A DNA stretch of 13,788 bases from NCBI GenBank assembly GCA_045641065.1, contig JAZUGF010000083.1, positions 1 to 13,788 on the forward strand, written 5' to 3'. Positions 7,863-13,701 of the stretch are shown one piece after another; position 1 is the first letter of the stretch, and each line of letters begins with the position of its first letter. The position numbers and the translations under genes were made by a program. This DNA is from UBA1723 sp045641065 (GTDB lineage: Bacteria > Bacteroidota > Bacteroidia > Bacteroidales > Paludibacteraceae). The notes beneath the pieces are model-generated. The model was not told the origin of the DNA and searched no databases. It was given only the letters and a program-made list of their open reading frames with translations.

Positions 7863-8762
7863 CTATAATTTATCTATTTCTTCAAGAGAAAGATTGGTCA
7901 ATTCATGAATCAAACCGACATCAAAGCCTTTCTTTTTCATATCTGAGGCTATCTGATTTGATTTGTCGTATGAACCTTTCTCTCTGCCGATTTCAATACC
8001 TTGTTGAATTCCTTGTTGAATTCCTTGTTCAACACCTTGTTGAAAGCCATGCTCCTCCATATCCATTTCGTCTTCCAATTCTTTCATGCTGGCTTCATAG
8101 CTTCTTTGTTCATCTTCAGAAAGAGCACCAATTTTTGCTTTTTCAATTAGACGAAGTAGCCCCGCGTCTGCACGTTCATATACTGATGGATCGATATTTT
8201 CCATGTGTCCTAAATTTTTGAAGAAATCTAACCAAATGTCTTTCGTTGTGATTCTTGTGGTATCCAACTCAAACTTTGGCAAAGATATAAAATATTTTCG
8301 ATGTCGATCCCAAAACATTTTGCCTGTGTCCAAATCGCATTCTGCAGTACGTGTGATGGTTTTATCTAAACCTTCCATGTTTTTACCCATGATGAAGATT
8401 CCGATAATTTTAGAAATATCCTTTTTCATTTTCTTCCATGCTACACCTCTTTTAAGTTTGCTGTCCATAAGTTTGTAGACATAAAAATTGGCTCTTGTTT
8501 TGAAAAACTTTTGACATGAATTCTGCATTTCAATAAGGATAGAGTCTCCTTTGTTTGTGGTGCAATGCATATCGAATACAACACCTCTGCTTGTCCTATG
8601 GGATGCTGGCTTCTCAACATTTTGAAACTTAACTCTTGTGATTGTTTCAACGTCACCTTCCAAAATGGCATTGAGAAAGGATCTCATCACAATCGGGTCT
8701 GACATACAGAACTTGAACCCGAAATCACATCGAAGATCGATGTATTTTCCAATTTTAATCAT
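7863..8762 (-). CDS. Rpn family recombination-promoting nuclease / putative transposase (PDDEXK_2)
   Basis: A 299-residue protein from the chosen start MIKIGKYIDLRCDFGFKF. An ATG 17 codons further upstream exists, but its extension is unlike the family, which begins with the 'Y-D-x-x-x-D-x-x-F-K' motif. The nuclease core is seen as VVFDMH (D64) and ILIEMQ (E78, Q80). ExQ replaces ExK, as is usual in this family. Further family marks are FFKTRANFYVYKLM, a WLDFF...L segment and a charged helix (EDEQRSYEASMKELEDEMDMEE). A Gln-Gly repeat of the GxxxGxxxG kind follows at residues about 240-255, and then a short C-terminal helical tail. E. coli Rpn proteins promote RecA-independent recombination and cut DNA; whether this one does is not shown. 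It stands alone, with its own terminator and probably its own promoter. Confidence 0.85.
   Translation of the reverse strand: MIKIGKYIDLRCDFGFKFCMSDPIVMRSFLNAILEGDVETITRVKFQNVEKPASHRTSRGVVFDMHCTTNKGDSILIEMQNSCQKFFKTRANFYVYKLMDSKLKRGVAWKKMKKDISKIIGIFIMGKNMEGLDKTITRTAECDLDTGKMFWDRHRKYFISLPKFELDTTRITTKDIWLDFFKNLGHMENIDPSVYERADAGLLRLIEKAKIGALSEDEQRSYEASMKELEDEMDMEEHGFQQGVEQGIQQGIQQGIEIGREKGSYDKSNQIASDMKKKGFDVGLIHELTNLSLEEIDKL
7999..8046 (-). repeat. 12-bp in-frame tandem repeat in the Rpn gene
   Basis: Four 12-bp units: ccttgttgaatt at 7999-8010 and again, identically, at 8011-8022, then the diverged ccttgttcaaca and ccttgttgaaag. They encode the QQGVEQGIQQGIQQGI stretch. Unit gain or loss would keep the frame. 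Confidence 0.9.
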
Positions 8763-8826
8763 TTTGTTGTTTTTTAATTTGTACTTGTTGGTGTAATCCC
8801 AATGACTAAACACAACTTATTTCCTA

Positions 8827-8834
8827 CAAAAATA
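8827..8834 (-). promoter_or_regulatory. possible -7 box for the Rpn gene
   Basis: TATTTTTG on the minus strand fits TAnnTTTG and lies about 65 nt before the chosen ATG at 8762. No convincing -33 box is seen at the right spacing, so this is tentative in AT-rich DNA. The rest of 8763-9006 shows no gene. Confidence 0.35.
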
Positions 8835-9006
8835 AGAAATTCAGCAAAACATCCAGCAATTTCTTACTTGAAAACATCATCTATGTCCTTAAACATTCTC
8901 CAAATTTTTCCTTTTTATTTTGAATATTCCAATCAAATCCTCATCTTTACACAAGTTTAATACTTCAGGATTTCAAAAATCTTCTGCATTGGAGAATCTG
9001 CAAAAC

Positions 9007-9036
9007 AAAAAAGAGATGCGATTTTCATCACATCTC
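9007..9036 (-). terminator. intrinsic terminator of the tRNA-Asn pair
   Basis: On the minus strand GAGATGTGAT-GAAA-ATCGCATCTC forms a 10-bp stem with one G-U pair and a GNRA tetraloop, followed directly by six T. It begins 10 nt after the second tRNA. Confidence 0.9.
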
Positions 9037-9045
9037 CTTATTAAG

Positions 9046-9119
9046 CGCTTCTTCTAAGGCTTGAACTTAGGACCCCATGATTAACAGTCATGTGCTCTAA
9101 CCAACTGAGCTAAAGAAGC
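9046..9119 (-). tRNA. tRNA-Asn (GTT), second copy in transcription order
   Basis: The minus strand folds as a full cloverleaf of 74 nt. It has acceptor GCTTCTT/AAGAAGC, D-stem GCTC/GAGC, anticodon stem CATGA/TCATG with loop CTGTTAA (anticodon GTT, Asn), variable loop GGGTC, T-stem CTAAG/CTTAG with loop TTCAAGC, and discriminator G. CCA is not encoded, so it must be added after transcription. The sequence is identical to the copy at 9157-9230. Confidence 0.97.
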
Positions 9120-9156
9120 ATTACCGAAACTGTTTTACATCGGTTTCACGATGTTG

Positions 9157-9230
9157 CGCTTCTTCTAAGGCTTGAACTTAGGACCCCATGATTAACAGTC
9201 ATGTGCTCTAACCAACTGAGCTAAAGAAGC
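9157..9230 (-). tRNA. tRNA-Asn (GTT), first copy in transcription order
   Basis: This has the same cloverleaf and anticodon GTT as the copy at 9046-9119, with discriminator G and no encoded CCA. A 37-nt spacer separates the two genes. It lies 40 nt downstream of a good promoter -7 box at 9270-9277, so the pair is probably made as one precursor. Confidence 0.97.
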
Positions 9231-9269
9231 ATTTTATGTTTTGCAACCCCGTTCTTGTGAATTGCGATG

Positions 9270-9300
9270 CAAAAGTAGTGTTTTTTTGAAACAAAACAAT
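9270..9300 (-). promoter_or_regulatory. promoter of the tRNA-Asn pair
   Basis: TACTTTTG (9277-9270, minus strand) matches the -7 consensus TAnnTTTG. ATTG at 9300-9297, with a 19-nt spacer, is one base off the -33 TTTG. Placement and spacing suit the tRNA genes. Confidence 0.65.
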
Positions 9301-9307
9301 ATATTTG
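9300..9307 (+). promoter_or_regulatory. -7 box for the pfkB-HAD-thioredoxin operon
   Basis: TATATTTG fits TAnnTTTG exactly and lies 32 nt before the ATG at 9340. The expected -33 position (about 9277-9280, AGTG) is poor. The box abuts the -33 region of the divergent tRNA promoter. Confidence 0.55.
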
Positions 9308-9339
9308 CTAAAAAAATAACGAAAAAAAGTGAGAAAATT

Positions 9340-10317
9340 ATGAAAATACTAGGTATAGGCAACTCATTGGTGGATATGTTGTGTCGATTACCCAATGAAG
9401 ATGTCATCAAAAAATATAATCTTCCTAAAGGAGGAATGCAGTTAATCGACGATGATTTGGCTCTTAAAATATCAAATGATATCAAACATTTGGAGTGTCA
9501 GTTTGTAGCTGGTGGTTCTGCTGCCAACACAACAAGCGGACTTGCTAATCTTGGAGCAGAAACAAGTTTTCTTGGCAAAATCGGGGATGATGAGGTTGGA
9601 AACTACTTCGAAGCTGATCTTGTGAAGTCGGGCATCGAGGCACAGATGATCCGTTCGTCTCTTCCTACTGGCCGTTGCATCTCGCTTATCTCTCCAGATG
9701 GCGAGCGTACAATGTGTACTTGCCTTGGTGCGACGGGAACATTCTCGGCAGATGATATCAAGTCTGAGCATTTCAAAGGTGCTGACTTGTGCCACATCGG
9801 TGGATATCTTGTGCAGAGTCATGATTTGATTGAGAAGGTGATGAAGACAGCCAAGGAGTGCGGTGTGAAAGTATCTCTTGACTTGGCAAGTTATAATGTA
9901 GTAGATGACAATTTCGATTTCATGCACTACCTTGCAAAGAATTACGTGGATATTGCTTTCGCTAATGAAGACGAGGGACATTCATTCACTAAGGTAGACG
10001 ATTTGAAACGTGCTGCAGAGATAATGTCAGAGGATATTGAGGTAGCGATTGTTAAATGTGGAGCCAAAGGAGTTTGGACAAAACGTGGAGACGAGATTGC
10101 ATTCGTCGAAGGATTGAAAGGTAGAAATTGTATCGACACCACAGGAGCCGGAGACTTGTTCGCGTCGGGCTACCTATATGGATTGCTATCAACTAACGAC
10201 ATTACCGTCGCAGCAAAATATGGAGCGATCGTAGGTGCGAATATTGTAGAGCATATAGGCACAAAGATGCCAGCAGATGTTTGGGCTAATATCAAAAGTG
10301 AGTTTGCAAAAATATAA
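9340..10317 (+). CDS. PfkB/ribokinase-family kinase (adenosine kinase-like)
   Basis: A 325-residue cytoplasmic kinase that transfers phosphate from ATP to a sugar or nucleoside. The start at 9340 (MKILGIGNSLVDM) is chosen because the family begins with this beta strand. The longer open frame back to 9241 has an unlike, Lys-rich extension and would run through the promoter. Visible marks are PfkB signature 1 (GGSAANT at 58-64, then LANLG), FLGKIGDDEVG, the NEDE (NxxE) Mg-binding motif at 209-212, KCGAKG, and signature 2 DTTGAGDLFASGYLYG with the catalytic base D272. The general layout fits the adenosine kinase-like PfkB proteins common in Bacteroidales; the substrate cannot be settled from sequence. 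A HAD phosphatase gene follows after 8 nt. Confidence 0.93.
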   Translation: MKILGIGNSLVDMLCRLPNEDVIKKYNLPKGGMQLIDDDLALKISNDIKHLECQFVAGGSAANTTSGLANLGAETSFLGKIGDDEVGNYFEADLVKSGIEAQMIRSSLPTGRCISLISPDGERTMCTCLGATGTFSADDIKSEHFKGADLCHIGGYLVQSHDLIEKVMKTAKECGVKVSLDLASYNVVDDNFDFMHYLAKNYVDIAFANEDEGHSFTKVDDLKRAAEIMSEDIEVAIVKCGAKGVWTKRGDEIAFVEGLKGRNCIDTTGAGDLFASGYLYGLLSTNDITVAAKYGAIVGANIVEHIGTKMPADVWANIKSEFAKI

Positions 10318-10325
10318 TCCACAAA

Positions 10326-11111
10326 ATGATTAAGGCAGCATTCTTTGATATTGACGGAACATTAGTAAGTTTCAACACACATGAGATTCCAGCATCATCG
10401 TTAGACGCATTAAAGCGTCTGCGTGAGGCTGGAGTCCGCCTTTTTATAGCCAGCGGACGTCACATCGCCAGCATGGATAAAGTGACACCCCATGCCGAAC
10501 TCTTCGACGGTTATGTAATGGTCAACGGAGCCCTCTGCACATATGGCGACAAAGTGGTACATAGTGTCACAATGTCGAAGAAAGATGTGAAGCTTTGGCT
10601 TGAGCACATCAAGAAAGAGCCACGCTCAACATGTTTTGTTTTGGAGGATGATATCGTCATCAACTTCATCGATGATCAGATGGAGAAAGTGTTTGACATA
10701 CTTGATTTTCCGGTTCCCAAAACAGTTGATCTCAACGAATTCGCCGATTCCGACGTCTACCAAATGATTATTTCCTTCACTGAGGCAGAAGATTCGAAAA
10801 TTTTGCCTATCTTTCCGGAGTGTTACGCACCACGTTGGAGTCCGCTCTTCAGCGACATCATTCCCAACGGCGTCAACAAGATGGTGGGCATAGAGAAGAT
10901 GATCGAGCATCTCGGCATCACCAAAGATGAGGTTGCGGCATTTGGCGACGGAGGTAACGACATTGAGATGATTGAATCTGTGGGGATGGGAATCGCGATG
11001 GGCAATGCCTGCGATGAACTAAAAGCGGTGGCAAAATTCACCACAGACGACGTCGACAACGATGGCATAGCGAAAGCCGTCGATAGATTATGTAGAGAAG
11101 GATTTGTTTAA
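10326..11111 (+). CDS. Cof-type HAD-IIB family hydrolase
   Basis: A 261-residue cytoplasmic phosphatase of the haloacid dehalogenase superfamily with a type IIB cap. Motif I is FDIDGT with nucleophile D8 and acid/base D10. Motif II is IASGR with S43. Motif III is K185 in NGVNKMVGI. Motif IV is FGDGGND with D208 and D212, followed by the usual MIESVGMGIAMGNA and the DNDGIAKAV tail. The family dephosphorylates sugar phosphates, flavin precursors or other small phosphates. The exact substrate is not predictable, though pairing with a PfkB kinase hints at phospho-sugar or nucleotide turnover (inference). Length and motifs are intact. It starts 8 nt after the kinase stop and is probably co-transcribed with it. 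Confidence 0.93.
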   Translation: MIKAAFFDIDGTLVSFNTHEIPASSLDALKRLREAGVRLFIASGRHIASMDKVTPHAELFDGYVMVNGALCTYGDKVVHSVTMSKKDVKLWLEHIKKEPRSTCFVLEDDIVINFIDDQMEKVFDILDFPVPKTVDLNEFADSDVYQMIISFTEAEDSKILPIFPECYAPRWSPLFSDIIPNGVNKMVGIEKMIEHLGITKDEVAAFGDGGNDIEMIESVGMGIAMGNACDELKAVAKFTTDDVDNDGIAKAVDRLCREGFV

Positions 11112-11134
11112 TATTAATTCGGAGGCAAAATTTA

Positions 11135-11155
11135 GCATTTCGCATTCCGCATTTA
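11135..11155 (+). repeat. short 7-bp triplicate in the HAD-thioredoxin gap
   Basis: Three consecutive heptamers gcatttc, gcattcc and gcattta. Probably simple-sequence drift in an intergenic spacer; no function is evident. Confidence 0.5.
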
Positions 11156-11169
11156 TAATTTGAAATGAT

Positions 11170-11490
11170 ATGGCAAAAGTAATTACAGACGACAGTTTCA
11201 CAAGTGAACTAAACGAGAATAAAGTGATGGTGGTAGAGATCGGAGCTCCAGGTTGCGGACCATGCAAGGCATTGAAGAAGACGATGGAGGAGGTCGAGCC
11301 AGCATACGAAGGCAAAGTAGCATTCTTCGATGGCGACATGGGAAGTGGCGACGTGGATGACCTTTGTATGGAGTACAGAGTGATGAGCGCACCTACCCTA
11401 CTATTCTTCAAGGATGGAGAGTTGGCAGAGAAGATGACAGGAGCAGTCAAGAAAGAGGTGATTGAAGAAAAATTGAATTCATTGATTTAA
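11170..11490 (+). CDS. thioredoxin-like protein with GCGPC active site
   Basis: A 106-residue protein of normal thioredoxin length, with no signal peptide, hence cytoplasmic. The redox motif is CGPC (C29-C32) within APGCGPCKAL, and the cis-proline loop is SAPTLLFF. The Trp that precedes CGPC in classical thioredoxins is Gly here, and the usual buried Asp region reads VVEIGAPG. It can therefore be called thioredoxin-fold with confidence, but it may be a specialised oxidoreductase rather than the main thioredoxin. Its start ATG at 11170 is the only one in frame. A 58-nt AT-rich gap carrying a small gcattt-type triplicate (11135-11155) separates it from the HAD gene. A strong hairpin begins 2 nt after its stop. 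Confidence 0.93.
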   Translation: MAKVITDDSFTSELNENKVMVVEIGAPGCGPCKALKKTMEEVEPAYEGKVAFFDGDMGSGDVDDLCMEYRVMSAPTLLFFKDGELAEKMTGAVKKEVIEEKLNSLI

Positions 11491-11491
11491 T

Positions 11492-11535
11492 TTGTTGGGT
11501 GCGTTGTGTTATAACTCGACGCACCCAACAATTTT
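11492..11535 (+). terminator. strong hairpin with T-run between thioredoxin and sirtuin genes
   Basis: A 13-bp perfect stem (ttgttgggtgcgt / acgcacccaacaa, 14-nt loop) is followed by TTTT. It has the look of an intrinsic terminator for the upstream operon. It ends only 6 nt before the sirtuin ATG at 11542, leaving no room for a promoter between them, so some transcripts must pass through or start within or before it. Confidence 0.8.
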
Positions 11536-11541
11536 AGGAAT

Positions 11542-12243
11542 ATGGGAAAGAAAAGATTAGTGGTGCTCACAGGAGCAGGCATAAGTGCAGAAAGCGGAAT
11601 CAGCACATTCCGTGATTCAGACGGATTGTGGGAGAAACACTCAGTAGAAGAAATCTGTACACATGAGGCACTCTACCGTAATTATGACATGGTTGTGCAA
11701 TTCTACAACGACAGATTCGCCCAATTAGCCACAGTTAAGCCTAATGCGGCACATTTGGCATTGAAGACGTTGGAGGATAAGTTCGACGTGCAGATCATCA
11801 CTCAGAACGTCGATAATCTACACGAAAGAGCCGGAAGCAGCAACATCATCCACCTACATGGAGAGTTAACCAAAGTGTGTTCGATGAAGAATGAGAACCT
11901 CGTCGTCGAGAGAAGCACATTAAAGAATCCTTTGATTTCCGGCAAAGACAAAGCTCCAGACGGCGGACAGTGGCGTCCGTTTATCGTCTTCTTCAACGAG
12001 GCAGTACCGATGATAGAACCAGCCATGGAATTGATGCAGACAGCCGACATTGTGCTAATCATAGGCACATCGCTACAGGTGTATCCAGCGGCAGGGCTTT
12101 CGATGTATGCCCCACGCAACGCAGAGATGTATCTGATAGATCCAAAGCCCAACACAGCAGGATTCAACCGTTCGATCAACGTGATTGCGAAGGGAGCATC
12201 TGAAGGCATGAAGGAGTTTATGGAAATTATGAATTCAAAATGA
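11542..12243 (+). CDS. cobB: Sir2-family NAD-dependent protein deacylase (CobB/SIRT5-like)
   Basis: A 233-residue cytoplasmic sirtuin that removes acyl groups from lysine using NAD+. NAD-binding motifs are GAGISAESGI (11-20), TFRD (22-25) and TQNVDNLHERAG (87-98), with the catalytic His in LHGE (H106) and GTSLQVYPAAGL near the C-terminus. Y55 and R58 in FYNDR match the Tyr-xx-Arg pair that gives class III sirtuins (SIRT5, E. coli CobB) preference for succinyl/malonyl-lysine. Unlike most sirtuins it has only one Cys (C113) where the two CxxC zinc pairs normally sit, so no structural zinc site is expected. Related Bacteroidetes sirtuins as I recall them also lack it. The lipoprotein gene downstream overlaps its stop by 4 nt. 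A near-absent SD (AGGA only 2 nt from the ATG) follows a strong hairpin. The symbol is by family resemblance. Confidence 0.92.
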   Translation: MGKKRLVVLTGAGISAESGISTFRDSDGLWEKHSVEEICTHEALYRNYDMVVQFYNDRFAQLATVKPNAAHLALKTLEDKFDVQIITQNVDNLHERAGSSNIIHLHGELTKVCSMKNENLVVERSTLKNPLISGKDKAPDGGQWRPFIVFFNEAVPMIEPAMELMQTADIVLIIGTSLQVYPAAGLSMYAPRNAEMYLIDPKPNTAGFNRSINVIAKGASEGMKEFMEIMNSK

Positions 12244-12821
12244 TAAATGATAGACACCATAGAATAGACGGGGCATACCCCGTCCTTTCTTTGTTACGAA
12301 TATTAATATTTTTTGTCATTTCGAGTCTCCTATGTGCCTGTACTTCACCAGAAGAAAATCCCAACGAAGTGCCATGCAACGGAGGAATCGCAAAAATAGA
12401 GACTGTTCACGACAGTTTACATTTTCTAAAGTTCATTCGCAACGACTCGGTTCTCTCTACTTGGGAACTGAGGCATCCTGTTTATCGCTTGGATTACGGA
12501 GATTTGGATGGCGACGGGAAGGATGAAATTGCAGTAGGTGTTATTAAGAGCACTCGTTTCTTCAAAAATAAGGGCAAACGATTGTTCATTTTCCAATTGA
12601 ATTCGTATAACCATATAAGGCCGTTGTGGATGGGATCTAGAGCAGGAAGTGAATTGATAGATTTCTATATAGAACGAGATTCTATTCCAGCTCGCGTCAT
12701 AACTCAAAATGAATATGCGGCACAAATCTTTCCAGATTCAATCAGCTGCGATAATTTCAAGGGGATCCGTTTTAAGCTTGGTGCATTTGGATTGGAGTTT
12801 GAAAACTATGTAATAAAATAA
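12240..12821 (+). CDS. small lipoprotein with EF-hand-like DxDxDG motif
   Basis: A 193-residue protein from the ATG at 12240, which overlaps the sirtuin stop as ATGA. A hydrophobic signal (LLRILIFFVISSLLCAC) ends in a lipobox with Cys at residue 34, so it should be membrane-anchored outside the cytoplasm. After a Glu/Asn/Pro linker comes a beta-rich domain containing GDLDGDGKDEIAVGV (D88, D90, D92, E96), a calcium-loop pattern of FG-GAP/VCBS-type repeats, then RLFIFQL and RPLWMGSR. The n-region of the signal is unusually long (19 residues) and includes a GC-rich hairpin in the DNA. An alternative TTG start at 12291 would give a compact signal peptide. I do not recognise a named family; function unknown. 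Confidence 0.78.
   Translation: MINDRHHRIDGAYPVLSLLRILIFFVISSLLCACTSPEENPNEVPCNGGIAKIETVHDSLHFLKFIRNDSVLSTWELRHPVYRLDYGDLDGDGKDEIAVGVIKSTRFFKNKGKRLFIFQLNSYNHIRPLWMGSRAGSELIDFYIERDSIPARVITQNEYAAQIFPDSISCDNFKGIRFKLGAFGLEFENYVIK
12267..12295 (+). terminator. terminator-like hairpin at the start of the lipoprotein gene
   Basis: A 7-bp perfect GC-rich stem (GACGGGG / CCCCGTC, loop CATA) is followed by ctttctttgtt. It lies 24 nt after the sirtuin stop and inside the 5' part of the lipoprotein frame. It may end sirtuin transcripts or control lipoprotein synthesis. Confidence 0.5.
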
Positions 12822-12828
12822 AACTAAT

Positions 12829-13701
12829 ATGAAAAGAATATATATAGCCTGCGTGACAGCTTGCGCATTAGCACTTGCATCATGCGGCAATAGTGAAACA
12901 TCAAATTCTTCAGTGAATGAAGATTCATTAGTTGTTGTCGAAGATGATATTGTCGAAGATACTATTAATAGAGAGCAAGAATTTTTGCATCTTGATAGCA
13001 TCTTCTACAACATGGATATAAATAAATTATCGTATAACGACTTGTATTTTTTACTCCACTATCCATATGCAAAGCATGCGTTCTGGTTTAAGGAATACGA
13101 TCTTAATGCAAAATATTGTTCATTAGATTGGTATAAGAAACTTATTAATGACACATATTACCATGTGGCGTCATATACAACAAGCAGAGGAAAAACTGAA
13201 GAATATTTTGAACTAAGAAACGACTTGGATACCGTCTATTGGCATAAATGGTATAGCGACTACGACAACTTAAAGAAGTCGACAAAACTAACACCTGAAG
13301 AATCCACTTTTGTCTCTAGAGTAAGTGCACGTATGGCTGAACTAGAAAGAGAGAAGTATATTGACGTGGAAGGATTCAAACTTTACAATTCCGACCAAAT
13401 AGTTAACATTGAAAAAGGAGATTCTGTAATGCTTCCACTATTGAAGAAATATGGTTTCGCATTAACAGAGACAAACTATCCTCAATTATTTAACATTTAC
13501 GAAGAAAATGACTATAGCATGACGCCAAGTTATATCACAACCGATGTCATGCTCCAACTTTTCAATGTATATCAACGTTATGTGCTAGACGGAATAGAGC
13601 AAGATGCTATAGCTCCAGCTCTACAGAAATTGTGTGAAGGTCTATATGGCCTCCCTTGCACATTTCCCCCAAATGTATCGCTAAGGGAGATAATTATATG
13701 A
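12829..13701 (+). pseudogene. YARHG / DUF3160-type lipoprotein, prematurely ended
   Basis: The open frame encodes 290 residues. The signal peptide ends in ALASC (Cys19), followed by an acidic Ser/Glu/Asp linker. Residues about 66-172 resemble a YARHG domain (LSYNDLYFLLHYPYAKHAFWF, WYKK, LTPEESTFVSRV). Residues about 209-274 match the start of DUF3160 (FALTETNYPQLFNIYEEN ... SYITTDVMLQLFNVYQRYV). DUF3160 proteins are normally several hundred residues longer. Here the resemblance stops at GLYG (ends 13650), and 16 unrelated residues lead to a stop at 13699-13701. Neither other forward frame restores a DUF3160-like sequence. A truncated gene, perhaps cut by an insertion, is the best reading; a genuinely short variant is possible. 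It starts 7 nt after the lipoprotein stop and so is probably in one operon with it. Function unknown. Confidence 0.7.
13651..13689. repeat. nested inverted repeat (fold-back) at the truncation point
   Basis: Outer arms CTCCCTT (13651-13657) and AAGGGAG (13683-13689) enclose an inner perfect hairpin ACATTT-CCCCC-AAATGT (13660-13676). It begins at the base after the last DUF3160-like codon. It could be the end of a mobile element or a structured RNA element; the remaining 13702-13788 is AT-rich with no gene seen. Confidence 0.7.

Noticed and set aside
7999..8046. CRISPR-like array
   Set aside because: The units are 12 bp, directly adjacent without spacers and in frame within a coding region.
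7856..8221. 121-codon plus-strand open frame over the Rpn gene
   Set aside because: Its repetitive VEFLVEFLV stretch is only the reverse reading of the 12-bp repeat in the nuclease gene.
8763..8813. 17-codon N-terminal extension of the Rpn nuclease
   Set aside because: The family motif begins right after the internal Met at 8762, and the extension has no family resemblance.
9241..9339. N-terminal extension of the PfkB kinase back to the ATG at 9241
   Set aside because: The 33 extra residues are unlike the family, and the stretch contains the divergent promoter elements.
9472..9981. 169-codon minus-strand open frame
   Set aside because: It is antisense to the PfkB kinase, and its Cys/His/Arg-rich composition is typical of shadow frames.
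11151..11165. Possible promoter (TATAATTTG) for the thioredoxin gene
   Set aside because: The spacing within the box is one base off TAnnTTTG, and a start from it would fall at or after the ATG at 11170.
11088..11450. 120-codon minus-strand open frame
   Set aside because: It is antisense to the thioredoxin-like gene, whose CGPC and cis-Pro motifs are unmistakable.
11802..12260. 152-codon minus-strand open frame
   Set aside because: It is antisense to the sirtuin catalytic region; no start context or recognisable domain.
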